In this document: in pieces, positions 34,937 to 46,094 of the stretch
Layout: the number at the start of each line of letters is the position of its first letter
Numbering within the stretch: position 1 is the first letter of the stretch
NCBI GenBank assembly: GCA_030549175.1
Contig: JAUKUA010000007.1
Span: forward strand, 2,728,001 to 2,792,000
Direction: 5' to 3'
From: Lasiosphaeris hirsuta
Lineage: Eukaryota; Ascomycota; Sordariomycetes; Sordariales; Lasiosphaeriaceae
DNA: 64,000 nt
The notes under the pieces: generated by a model
What the model was told of the DNA's origin: nothing
The model's database searches: none
What the model saw: the letters and a program-made list of their open reading frames with translations, nothing else
Position numbers and translations under genes: made by a program

Positions 34937-35593
34937 GGTGGGTAGAAGGTCAGGTGTTTGGAGAGCGGGTGAAGGCGTGATGGAGTCAACGATATGAGGT
35001 TGATGGGGCTGGCGAGGAAGCTTCGTGGTTTTGGTTTCAGGGCTGCACCGATTGTATTGTCATCTCAGGTTAGACAGTGGCCCGCGTGGATACGAGGACC
35101 AGGACGTCTTTGGTCGAGTACCGACGTGGGCTAGCACAACAAAGAAGGTTTGGTTCGAAAAGGTAATAGGAAATGGACCAGTCAGTCACCGAGCTGCGTC
35201 ACTGTGTTTGTCAGTGATCGCCAGCCCTCCAATAAGCGCCCGGACCCACTATGGACCCACTCTGGGGTCCCCGGATGATGCGTAACAACATCTGGATAAG
35301 GTAGCTATCTCCTTCCCAAAGCTCCGAAGTGCAAATCAATGGAACCAACAGCAACAGCAAGTGGAACCCGATGTAGGTGCTGGCACTATAAAAATAGGGA
35401 AGCAGGGCAAGCAGACATGAATGAAATTCAACCCGGGGGTTTCCATCTTGCTACTTTATCGTGACCCAACCCGGGGTTGATCCTTCAAATGCACGGTAAG
35501 CACACATCGAATTCGGGTTCTAGACATATTTTTTGGCGCGGCTCTCGTGTAAACAAGTCCCTTTCATACCTGGAAGGCCACACGCATCGCGTG
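34937..35593. promoter_or_regulatory. Divergent promoter between mch1 and the F-box gene
   Basis: The only gene-to-gene divergent interval under 1 kb here. It includes two similar near-palindromes based on CAACCCGGGG, at 35429-35441 and 35467-35479, close to the F-box start. These resemble sites for fungal Zn2Cys6 dimers in having inverted CGG-type halves. Function is inferred from position only. Confidence 0.4.
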
Positions 35594-37577
35594 ATGGAAG
35601 ACAAACAGAACAACAGCCCAATGGCGGCGCTGGGTCCAGAAATTGGCCCGCGACGAGCATTTTTACGAAGCTTGGTCGCCTCTCTCACTCAACACGACGC
35701 CCGATACCTGGCTGAGCAGCTATCCAAGCTTGACTTCCGAACAGACATCGTGGCCCGCCTCCCCGTCGATTTGCGGGTGCTTGTTGCGGATCATGTCGAC
35801 CGAGAAGATGCCATCAGCATGCTCAACGTATCCAAAACGTGGAGGCAAATATGGCTGCAAGAGGACGCCTTCAAGCGGCTGGCCGATCGATGTCTTCCTA
35901 GCTTCTTGCCGTATAATCGCCTGAAGGACCACAACACCGCCACTGACGAGGGCCTAAAACAACTATTCCGTGAAGCTTCCCGAAAACTCCGAATCAGACT
36001 GAAGGGAAAGTTTCGCTCCGTTATGTTCACCGACCTCCTTCTTGGCCCGGCCGACAACGCCCAGCGCTTCAGTCTTGACCGTGATTATCACCATGCAATA
36101 GAGCCTGACCTGAATCGGTTTCTCGAGTCACTGGCAGTTGCCAACCCTGCATCGCTCTCGCCCTATTACGAGTCCTTATATTCCAACGGGAGGCTCGCCT
36201 GGCTCCCGCCTCTCCCCCAGCACCCAAAGGCACGGGTCATCATAGACGACTTCAAGACGCAGCTGCGAAGGGTGTATTCCATCGACATGAATATCATGCT
36301 TGGTGGCAGTGCCCAGCTCCTTGCCTTGGGGAACAAACTTGTCATACTTGTTTCAGATGCAGGCCGGACCCTGTTTGTACTCCTTTTCTACCCGCCATAC
36401 TTACATACACATACTAGTTATGTAGACCTGGGCGAAGCTAACATTTAGTGTTTGCAGCCATGCGTGGGACTTGGAGACTAACGAACACGACACTGTTCAA
36501 ACACCTAGCCATGTCCAGCGAGTTCAAACAGATGGAAACCAAGCCTGTGTCTTTTTCAACTTCCCTGATGCCGCTTTATGGACCTTTCAGGGGGGGCTAA
36601 AGGCCCTCGACATGGCCTGGCCTCTTGAAAACCTCGAGAAATCCAATGAGTTTACATCACTAAGTCAAGTGCAACACAGCGCGATATTTCATCCTCTGCT
36701 TGTCGATACGGTCTTCATTGTCTTCTACCTGGAATCCCACGAATTATTGGTCCTCTATGAATACAACCTGGGCCACTACACCACGTTTCATAGTGCGCAT
36801 CTTCCCAAGCTCGATCACCACGGGTGTCAAACACCGTCGCGGTCGCGCGAATTCCAAATTCGGCGAATAGGTCCGTACGGAGACTACGGACTAGTGCAAT
36901 CTGCGGTCTGGTGTCGCCACAAAAGAGGTTGTAGCTTAACAAAGGTCGCAGGAGCTAGAGGGGAGATAGTGGCCTTGACAAGCTTCAACGTCGTGGACGC
37001 GAAATTCTCAACCCATCTCTCCCGCATCCCAGAGATCCACCCTAAGCGAGAAGAAAGACAGGTCTACTCTGAACCTGCCTGGTGGGATGGACAGGCAACA
37101 TCATGGACTCATCCACAGTGTCTCGCAGCTGAGAATATTGCATCGTTCCAATTTCCCGTTCGCATATCAAATGAACTTGGCGGCGCCCATAAGAGGAGTG
37201 GTTCGAAAATTCCCTATCGGGGCTCGGACCCATCGCGTGAAATAACACCGGGGAACTCTATCTCGAAGGTTGAAGAAGAATTGAGCGACGGGACATACTT
37301 CCGCCACCCTGAGGTGGAGTGTTATCTTGACCTCAGTCTGGGCGACAAATATTTTGGTCGTGAAGGCCAGCGCATCAACTCTCTCTACACTCAATCCATA
37401 TGGTCAGATGAGGATTATATCGTCCTACGGCATAACGGCTCTCTCGCTATCTGGAGTTTCTACACAGACATGCTAAACCGGCCCCCTCTGAAGCAAGATT
37501 GCACTTGTTCACCACCATTAACGGACCTTCCGCACAACTGCATTGAAGCAGTAGCGGCACTCACCCTTCTTTCCTAG
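35594..37577 (+). CDS. F-box domain protein
   Basis: F-box proteins link a substrate to the SCF ubiquitin ligase through Skp1. Two exons are inferred, 35594-36372 and 36458-37577. The 85-nt intron starts GTTTGT, has a GCTAAC branch motif at about 36437 and ends TTTGCAG. The joined reading is LVSDAGRTLHAWDLETNEHD, 632 residues in all. The F-box spans about residues 51-97 (ARLPVDLRVLVADHVDRED, then LNVSKTWRQIWLQEDAFKRL). The remainder has beta-propeller-like stretches (LHAWDLETN, GSLAIWSFYT), as in other large fungal F-box proteins, but no named domain. Alternative starts are 35477 and 35624. The coding end overlaps the convergent MFS gene by 17 bp. The target protein is unknown. Confidence 0.85.
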
Positions 37578-39271
37578 AATGTCCTTTCAGCATTCCAAAA
37601 ACATCACGGATTGGCTGTCCGACTTTATCGTGATTCTCCCTCGCCCGCTCTAGCCCTCCCTGACGAAGACCACCAGGCAGACCCAACCACATCATCAAGA
37701 TGAAAGCCAATATGGCCAGTACAATCGGTTGTAAAACTATAACGCCTTTACTTTGGGCAATAGCCCCAACAGCAAAGGGAAATATTGCGGCACCTCCACC
37801 ACCAAAGGCGGCAGCGAAGCCGATGGCCGAGACGTGGTAGTCGCTTGGGAGTAGTTTCGTAGCCGCGACAATAGCCGCAGGAAACAAGGGGCCCAGGAAG
37901 AATCCGAGGAAGGCGACAAAAACCGCCGATGCGACGAAGTTGGGGACGAGCCAGTACAGCAGTTGCAGGCCGATAGACAGCAACAAGTACCCTGTAATCG
38001 CAAGCTTCTCGCCGATCCGGCCCGTGACAAAGCCAAGGGCAACCCGGCCTATGGTCAGGCCCAGCCAGAAAAACGTGGCACACAGCCCGGCGATGAAGGG
38101 CTCCGCGTTCCGCACACGTAGCATGAAGGTAACGATCCAGCCGCCCAGCGAGACCTCGGCGCCAACGTACCCCAGCAAGAAGAGGGCGAGCAGCCAGGTG
38201 ATGGGCTCGCGCAGGACATGCCGAGTAGTAGTGCGCTTGCCACCGTTAGCGGCGCGGTGGATGTCGCGGTGGACTTTACCAGTGGCGGCCCAGAAGGCGG
38301 TGCTGGAGAGGAGAAACCCGGCGCCGTCGAGCCCGACCATGACATAGTAGAAGCTGTACCACGGCAGGTTGCCCTTGGTCACCATGGCAGTTGCGATCAA
38401 CGGGCCAATGGTGGCGCCCAGCCCGTAGGCGCCGTGTAGCAGGCCGAGAAGCTCGTTGGCTTGCTGCATGTTGCCGATCCATGCGTTCCAGGCGCTGTCT
38501 TCGATGCCGTTGCCAAAACCAGTAAAGAGGAGGATGACGGGAAGGGCGGCGTCTGTGGTGGGGGTTAGTTGGTTTCTTCTTTGGCATACTTTGTTTGGAT
38601 TGTTTCCTTCTAGTCTATTCCTTGTTGAGGGGTTCCCACAGACAAAAAATGGAGCTGGCACTTACATGGTGGATGGAAAGCAATGGGGATAATACCAACG
38701 AGGCGGCAGATGGGTCCGATAATGGCAACACCGCGCTGGCCGAGATAGTAGTGGATTAGGTTGTTGAGGAGGGCGGCGAGAAGGTAGCCAACAAAGGGGG
38801 AGAGGAAAAGGAGGGAGACGACGGTGTAGGAGATCCCATAGTATGTTTCAATCTGGGATTGTCAGTTTTGTCTGCTTAGAGGTTGGCTTCAAGTTCATGT
38901 TGTGCGTACGTATGGAAGTAGTGCCTAGATACCAATTAGTTAATGCCAGTTATCTTGAGGATTGCATTTGGGGGGGGAGGAGGATATACCCCCATTGCGC
39001 CATCGGTCATGCCCATAAGTATAAAGGCGTATATCGTACTTAAGAAGCGGTAGGTGTTAATGGATGTATCGTTCCATTTTTGGTGGATTGAAGGTGGCCG
39101 TTCGGCGGAAGGGGAAACTGCCGCCTCTTCATCGGTGGTCGTGTCTGTTGTGAACTCTTCGCCCTTCTCTGGATCGTGATGGCTTTTGCCATGGCTACTG
39201 AGAGGTGAGTCTGAGTCTTTGTTCTCAACTGCTGGGGCGGCAGCTGGCGAGATATATAGGGGTGTCGACAT
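37561..39271 (-). CDS. MFS transporter (fucose-permease/Bsc6-like group)
   Basis: Probable plasma-membrane or organelle permease; substrate unknown. Four exons are inferred on the minus strand: 39271-38990, 38924-38910, 38852-38666 and 38552-37561, giving 491 residues. The second exon is only 15 nt and encodes ALLPY. It joins to make GMTDGAMGALLPYIETYYGI, the conserved region after the first helix of this group. Introns are 65, 57 and 113 nt with GT-AG ends. The first two carry TTAACTAAT and AACTGAC branch motifs. The first ~65 residues are Ser/Thr/Glu-rich and cytosolic, and about 12 helices follow. The stop lies inside the last codons of the convergent F-box gene. Confidence 0.85.
38910..38924 (-). 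other. 15-nt microexon of the MFS gene
   Basis: Bounded by an ATCTAG acceptor and a GTACGC donor, in phase 0 on both sides, and encoding five residues. Without it the conserved LP motif after helix 1 would be missing. Confidence 0.75.
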
Positions 39272-40700
39272 AGTGTTGTTGAGGGTGGGTTGTCAGCTGG
39301 CAAGGAAATGGAGAGGTGTTATCGAGTTAGTGTTGCTGATGCTCTCGGATACTGACAATATATGCTATCTCGGAGAGAAATGGGCCTCTCTTATATACCA
39401 CCTCTAGAGACACAAGGATATTGCTAAAACGGTCTATCTCACTCCGTTGTCTAGAGATTTCTGTTGGTCACATGCGCTTTGTGATTTCTAGATCTGCTGG
39501 CTCACCGCATCGGGGATGCGTGCCATGTCCTGTCCAAGATAGGAACTGGAAGTACGAGGTATGGGTAAGGATCAAGTTTCCGTCACAATGATTACCCGAA
39601 GAAACAGCGGCAATGATGTTGTTGAGGGCAGAGCGGGAGCCCGTGCATCCTTCGGAGCCGCCGTTACGGGACGGACAGTCTTATTTTTCAGAGGCGTAGG
39701 CGTCTGGGTTACATTCGACGAGAGTCTCGACTTCCCATGAGGTAATCCAATTCGCGTTCCCCGCTATCCGCGTTCCCCGCCGGGACCTAGCTAGGTTATC
39801 TAGCTTAGACTCGGGGGAGAGTGGGAGTGGGTGCTAGTGCCGACAATGGACAGCGCCGGACAGTGGTGCGCATCCGCAACCCGCCCGCAGGGGGGCACCG
39901 CATCCCCATCTCTTGGGCTCGACGACCAGTCGGGAGTCATTGTTTGCCCCATCTCTTGCAGTCTTTCCCACCGACTTGGTCTTGGCCTTAGCCGCATGGT
40001 ACTAGGATGGCCACAGAGCCTCCCGAGGATCAGCCGCCGGGCCGAAGTTACCGTGATGTTCTGCTCTCGACCTCATGCACCCACCAACACAGCTGGCAAC
40101 CTTCCTCTCTCGTGTCGTGACTCGGGTCTTGATTGGGGAAAGGTTGGAGCGTTGGCCCAGTGCTAGCTGATGACAAACCAGAAGGAGCAGTCCAAGGTCA
40201 GTGCGCTTACCCGGAGTTTTGGCGAAACAGCCTGGGCTTCGTTCCGCTGCAAACACGACGCGACGAGACTTAGACTACCCAACACTAGTGATGACCTTGT
40301 CCTCCCCCGCAACGCCTGGCACATGCTGTGTCCTGCGTGGACAGAAACCCCGGGCCACACACCGCACCTCACACGGCTGCCAACTCCCACTGCGTTGATG
40401 CCGAACGTATGCAGCTAGAGGCCAATGGTGAGTCCTCATTTGTCTTCCTCTCTGGTCCACCCACATATATCCAGAGTCCCAAGCGGGACAACCCCTTTGA
40501 GAAGTTCCGCCTGTGTTACGCTAAGTGTGTTGCACACTTGTTACACGCTGCGAGGCCGGGTCTCACTAGAGACTCAGTTGCCTCGAGAATCTGCCGATGG
40601 CTTCGGTCGTCCTCTGACAACATCCTAACCGGTGTGTTCCTCTGGCCCAACTCGCGATCCATGTTGCACCGCCTCTGCTGCTGTGCTTTATTGTGTGGCT

Positions 40701-40733
40701 GTGGTGGTGGTGGTGGTGGTGGTGGTGGTGGTG
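40701..40733. repeat. (GTG)11 microsatellite
   Basis: Perfect trinucleotide repeat of 33 nt in intergenic DNA. Confidence 0.95.
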
Positions 40734-41920
40734 TTTTAATCAAGATGCCTCCTGCCCTCAATCATCCGAGCCCACATCGGCTCCTAGTGCTGCATCGCCT
40801 GCCGATGTTGCGATCGCGCCGTTGCTGGTGCCAAGCCGAGGCTTTCTTCCCAACGAACACCATCGGCGAGCATGGGAACTACTCCGCCTTCTTCTCCGGG
40901 CTTGCTCGCCCGGACATTTAACCGAACTCGGGTTCAAACGCAACGATCCGCGGCAACTTAAATATATCACCCCTCGCATCTCCAATCCATCATCTGTGCC
41001 CCGTCATAGTGCGGCTCGTTCCTCAAGGGAGGGCGGCACGTCACAAAATACTCCGTTTCCTATTCTGGGGACGGGTAGACCATCCGCTGCCATCGACGTA
41101 CAGTACTACGTACATGACCCGGCCCTACAATGGAGGAGTGCGCCACTCGAACGCGACGGTGCCCAAATCCGGGGAAACACAGAAGCACACACCAAATACA
41201 CGTCATGAGCCAATATATCAAAGCTGCAATATATTCACTTTAGGTACAACACGCGCACCTGGCGACCCGCTCATCCCATCTACTGTGTCTGTTGTACTCT
41301 AACTAATATATGTTGACCAGATCCCGTCCTTTCACTACCGGGGAAAGATAACCGACTGGTCCGATTGCCACTCCCATGTTGCCCGAGAGGACTGGCGATT
41401 CTTTTAACAGCCTAGGCAAACGGCCGCATAATTTGGTCCACTTTTCTGGCCATCGCCTTCCGGCTGTCACCAGTTGTCCGCGTCCGATCTGGCAGTTGCA
41501 CGAGTATGTTCCCTTCGCGAAGCGGTTCGGCTTCGAATATCCTGAGACGCTTTTCTCGTGTCTTTTGTTTCTCCTTTCGAGAGGAGTATACGCTGTGTCC
41601 ATCATCAATATTGCAACCGGTGACTTGGGGGCTTGAATAAACTGAAGCAGCAGCACTCACGTAGCGCTCCCCGGCATCGGAGGGACGGCCCAGTGCTCCA
41701 GGATAGGCCGAACAAGAGTATCAAAGAGCGAGTGTCATAGAGGTATGTGTTTCATTGGCATGTGGTCTCAGTCTCCAGGACGAGAAAGGGGCTGCCCTCG
41801 CAGTCTTTAATACTCCAGCCTCGCCCAGAAGGAAGACGGGTTGCAGTCTGGTTGTAGCCAGAGAAACAGCCACAAAACTCCCGTCTTCAGGGGTCGACTA
41901 CCAAGGCACACCGACCACGT

Positions 41921-41937
41921 ACACACACGTACACACA

Positions 41938-41971
<34 letters not shown>

Positions 41972-41991
41972 TACACACATACACACACACA
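41921..41991. repeat. (AC)n microsatellite with interruptions
   Basis: About 70 bases of AC dinucleotides, interrupted by GT and AT steps near both ends. The uninterrupted core runs from 41941 to about 41968. Confidence 0.95.
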
Positions 41992-42294
41992 TCCATTGGA
42001 CCTCCACGGGTGACCTCTCTGCAGCATACTAAGTCCAGTTGCAGTGATGTAGCTGACCTACCAACTAGCATCCTACCTATGGCTGCCAACTTTTTGCTAT
42101 TTTGGAGACTCCAAGGTCCCATATCTTGGGGATTGTGTCAGGGTCCCGCTTGTCTACCCCGGGACCTATTGTGAGTTGGTGTAACGTGAGAAACCCTGCA
42201 GCCTCGCTGCAACCCCTTCGCAACCCCCTTGGTGCCCCCCCCGCACCTCTCAGCCCTGGGCGTGAGAGGTGACACAAGCGGGAAAAGCCAGTAC

Positions 42295-42322
42295 GAGCCG
42301 GCGCCAACGAGCCGGCGCCAAC
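42295..42322. repeat. 14-bp direct duplicate
   Basis: GAGCCGGCGCCAAC occurs twice head to tail; each copy contains the palindrome GCCGGC. Confidence 0.85.
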
Positions 42323-42697
42323 GCGCCAAAACCTGGAATCGCCAGCCATCCTGCGTACTTCGGCAATTTGCTTTGACGGAGGGTCATATCCGACGCCATC
42401 ATTTGAAAAAAAGTCACACTTCTCGAGCCTAGATTTGCATGTGGTTGCTTAGGCCGCGTCAGTCAACGAATCAGGAGTAGCAGGGCATCCCTCGACAAGC
42501 GGTCCCAAGCGACGTGCATGAAAAAGGCGGCCAATATTGCGCTGTATTACGTCGCCTACGGCGTTTATCTCAGCCATGGCACCAAACTCGTCATTGTATC
42601 AAGCGCGTCGGAAACCTAACCCTAATATGGGAATTTTGGACAACATGCTGTAGGTGGTAAGTGCCGAACCCAAGTTATACGGCCCACGACAGTAGGT

Positions 42698-42709
42698 CCC
42701 CCCCCCCCC
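42698..42709. repeat. Poly-C tract (about 12 nt)
   Basis: C run followed directly by five T on the plus strand in intergenic DNA. Confidence 0.85.
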
Positions 42710-43712
42710 TTTTTCTTCCGCGGCGTCGACGGCTACGCCATTATAGCCACTACGGCAGTGGTTGGGGGGGGAGGAGGAGGGGGGCAGCCGTAGCTGGGTT
42801 TGGTTAGACGAATTGCAATCAACACGGCATAGTAGAGGTGTATTCCAAACCAGCTCGCCAACAAGAACGGCAGCATCATATTGCGAACGCCGAGTACGTT
42901 TGCGTGCTGCTAGAAGGATGCCTGAGTCTTGGCACGCTTGCGTTAGTGTATGCATATAAGGCATGTATATGAACGAGCACACCGCCTGCCCAGCAATTGC
43001 CTATCAAGGTATGTGTGACAGGCCGCATCCATCATCCGCGCACCACGGTGGTACCTCGAGTGACCAATTAATAGAGGCAAGGCAGAAATATTCCAAAATG
43101 GGGATGGTTCGTCCCGACAGGACAGTAACGACGATGATTGGATTCGGTGATTGGATTCGAGCACCGAAGTCTACCGGCAGAACCGGGACCTACCATTTGA
43201 GCCGGAATTTTCAGAGGGCAACTTATTCTCCTCGGCCCCCAAGCAAACCCGGTAAGGTATCTCAGCCCCCAAACAACAACGTTTCTTCATCATTTAGGAA
43301 CATCAACATCCGAGGGGTGCCAACAGTGGCGCTGAAATATGATTACATTGTATCATGTCCTATGGTCCACACCAACGGCGTGGGATGCCCTCGTGGCGAA
43401 TGCTGTGTTACCCTTGTCGAGCAGCTGTCCTGCATCCCCCCTTTCCTTCCGCTCCCTCGTCCTTTTGGGTCTTTTTGGAGATGACGGGCTCAGCCGCTCT
43501 TTATTTCCCCCAAACCCACGTATAAGGCTGATATTTCCCAGGCTTTCTTATCACGAACTATGCAAGGCACATATCATTTTGCTTCCGGTTGAGGCACAGT
43601 GTCTCGGGTTGATAGGATAAACGTGTTGTCAAGGATAAGTCGTCTGAACATTGGCGTGACATTGTGACGTTTCAATCCTTCCCATATTGCTCTTGGCACA
43701 TCCTTAATACTT

Positions 43713-44615
43713 CTAAAGCAACATGATGCCAGAGAAGACGGCAGCTAGAGATACCATAACGCTCATGGGCCGGAGGCTATCAACACCACCTACAACACCA
43801 CTTGGCGTCCCGCTGGTGGCTGCACCGGAAGAGCTTCCGGAAGAACTCCCAGAAGCGGCTGGAAAGGCTCAATATCAGCACAACAACTTCAGCCTCACGG
43901 TTACCACGAATACACCGGCAGGTCGGTACTCACCCTTCGACTCCGCACAGATGGCCATGAGGGTGGCATTCCCCTGTAGTGCCGCCAGTTTCCCCTGTGT
44001 CTTTGCGGCCCGCTGCTGGAACTTGGCGATCCTGTCGGCATCCCCATCGAACTTGGCCTGGACAGCCGTCGCATTAGCCGCCAGGGCAACCTCCTTGGTT
44101 AGCTTCGCTAGATGCTTGCAATCGTCCTTGGTCTTCTGATCGGCGCAGAAGGCCGCAATCGTCGCATTGCCCCTCAGATCCGCGAGCTCCGCGGCGCCCG
44201 CCGCAGCCTTGGCCTTGAGGGCCTCGGCCTTGGTCGCGTTCCCGTCCGTCTTGGCCCCGAGCGCCGTCGCGTTGGCCGCGAGTGCCTCGAGCTTCGCGAA
44301 CCTGCTCATCTGCTCGCAGGCATCCTCCATGGCGCTGACGGCGGCGATCTCAGCACACGCCGAGACGAGCGTCACGTTAGCCTGCAGCGTGGTGAGCATG
44401 GTGGCGGCCGTCGACGCCTTGGCCTTGAGCGCCTCGGCGCGCGTCGCGTTGTTGTGCGAGGCCTCGGCGAGCGCCGTCTCGTTGGACACGAGCGCTGCGA
44501 GCGAGGTCAGCCGCCCGAGCGCCTTGCATTGGGACTTGGTCGAGCCGCCGCCGCCACCGCCCCGGGCGAGAGCGGAGGTGGTGAGGGAGAGGAAGACGAG
44601 GGGGAGAAACTTCAT
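43713..44615 (-). CDS. Predicted GPI-anchored surface protein with three Cys-bracketed repeats
   Basis: Not recognised as a named family. Two exons are inferred on the minus strand, 44615-43934 and 43858-43713, with a 75-nt intron (GTGAGT to TTCCAG), giving 275 residues. Residues 1-18 are a signal peptide ending at an Ala/Arg boundary, followed by a six-Gly run. Three tandem units of about 60-70 residues follow, each starting with Cys (CKAL, CEQM, CKHL) and closing with a second Cys (SACAE, AFCAD, AICAE). Between them are Ala/Lys-rich helical stretches such as AEALKAKA and N-glycosylation sequons (NET, NAT, NVT). Exon 2 encodes a Ser/Gly/Thr-rich linker and a hydrophobic end (MSVMVSLAAVFSGIMLL), the layout of a GPI signal. 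Cell-wall or plasma-membrane location is inferred. Without splicing the protein would end in a non-hydrophobic tail, which favours this model. Confidence 0.72.
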
Positions 44616-46094
44616 TTTGAGGACTGGGGTTGGAGTATGCCGGCTCGGTCGGTAACCTAGAAAAAGGGAAGTGTGTTTGAATGAGGCTTACGGACCGGCC
44701 GTTTGGAAAGAAAAAGCAGAAAGGAAAAAAAGGGATAAATGGAAGAGATGGAGTGGTCAATGATGTCGATGATCTGCAAAAGACAGGCTGGGCATCTCGG
44801 CGCTGGCACTCTTATATGTGCAAAGGACGGTGTCGAGTGGCGGCCGTTTGTGAGCCATGGCTCGTCCCCATCATGCAGAAACAGGCGGGCCTTCTAGAAT
44901 CGTTTCCCTCTCCTAAGAGGGTTCGTCGTGCTTTATCCCATTGGGGATTTCCCGATTCACCGTGGGTAAACCTAGCCGACAATCTCGGCCCATAATGACC
45001 AAGACAGCCATTGTACGCGAGGCTCTTGGGCGGAATGTAAAACGTGCACGCGTACGCGCAGGTAGTGACTAGCCTGCGTCGGCCGCTGGCCTGGTCGCCA
45101 AGCATGGAGAGGCGTGGCCATCAGGGGCAAGTATTGCCGTTCGCCCCCTCGTTCACCACAAATCTGGGGATGTCGGTTGTTCCATGCCAAGCATGTGGAG
45201 TGCTGCTGTGTTGATGTGCTGCTGCCAAACAGGGGTGTCCATGGTTGTGCGGAATGCATGTGCGACAATCGCTGGGTCGCCCTGAGAGCCTCAAACGATG
45301 AACTCCTGATTTGGCTGGAACCGAGCGAGCCCCTGGTTGCAGTGCGCGTGCGCTGAGAATAGACGCCTGGCGATCTCCCGTCGAGATTGGACGATGTGAT
45401 ATCGATTTGTGCTATAGCACCATATCGCTGATGCCTTTCTTCTGGGAGCTCATCTCATCATCTCATCATCTCCATTCAATTGCCGAGTTGTTTTTTTCAT
45501 CTGCCGTGATTGTAATGTTTTGTGGTTGCTGTTTAGGTCTAGAACGACTAGAACGAATGGCTGTCGTCTCATCCTTTTTGCGACTCGAGTAAGAATCCAA
45601 ACAAAGGGAGTGGAACGGGGAGCGTGCTGAAACCCCTGCCAGTCGCAGACACTTGACGGTGACGCGGCCACGTTGTTTTCACTTTGTAGGTACACATTTA
45701 TAATATGTCGATTTTGTCGATTGAGCTCGAATCATATGGTTGAGATATAGTCGCTTCTTCTCACGAGTGCTGGTCGGTTTTAGAAAACAAAAACTCTAGC
45801 AGTGATTTCTATCAGCGATGGCAAAGTGCCGTCTTCATCTGAGTAGCATCAAAAGACAACATCAAGCCTCGATATCTTGCACTAGACATCCGCTATCATC
45901 CGTCCTAAGTACTGTCTCTGTCATCAAAGACAATAGATTAGTGGCAGACGGACAATCTGCCTCCCGTCTCCTATTCATCAGACAACCCGTAGTAGTCGTA
46001 TGAAACCCGCCAAAAAGCAGCAATGCCAGCTCAATATACGCCAAGACCTCATTCTGCCAGACATGAACAAAAATTGCAGACCCCTGGGTATCCA
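44616..46094. other. Intergenic region, no gene seen
   Basis: Holds the promoter of the GPI-anchored protein gene and the 3' flank of the AT-hook gene. Only short ORFs without motifs are present. Confidence 0.5.

Larger units (their letters stand above)
39272..43712. other. Gene-poor interval with microsatellites
   Basis: About 4.4 kb with no supported gene. ORFs are short and motif-free; the longest plus-strand ones (40328-40921, 40693-41208, 42963-43484) overlap simple repeats or lack codon bias. It contains (GTG)n, (AC)n, a 14-bp duplicate and a poly-C tract. Confidence 0.5.

Noticed and set aside
42963..43484. 173-codon plus-strand ORF
   Set aside because: No domain and an unusual composition; not supported as a gene.
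44112..44660. 182- and 162-codon plus-strand ORFs opposite the GPI-protein gene
   Set aside because: Antisense shadows of the GC-rich Ala-repeat coding region.
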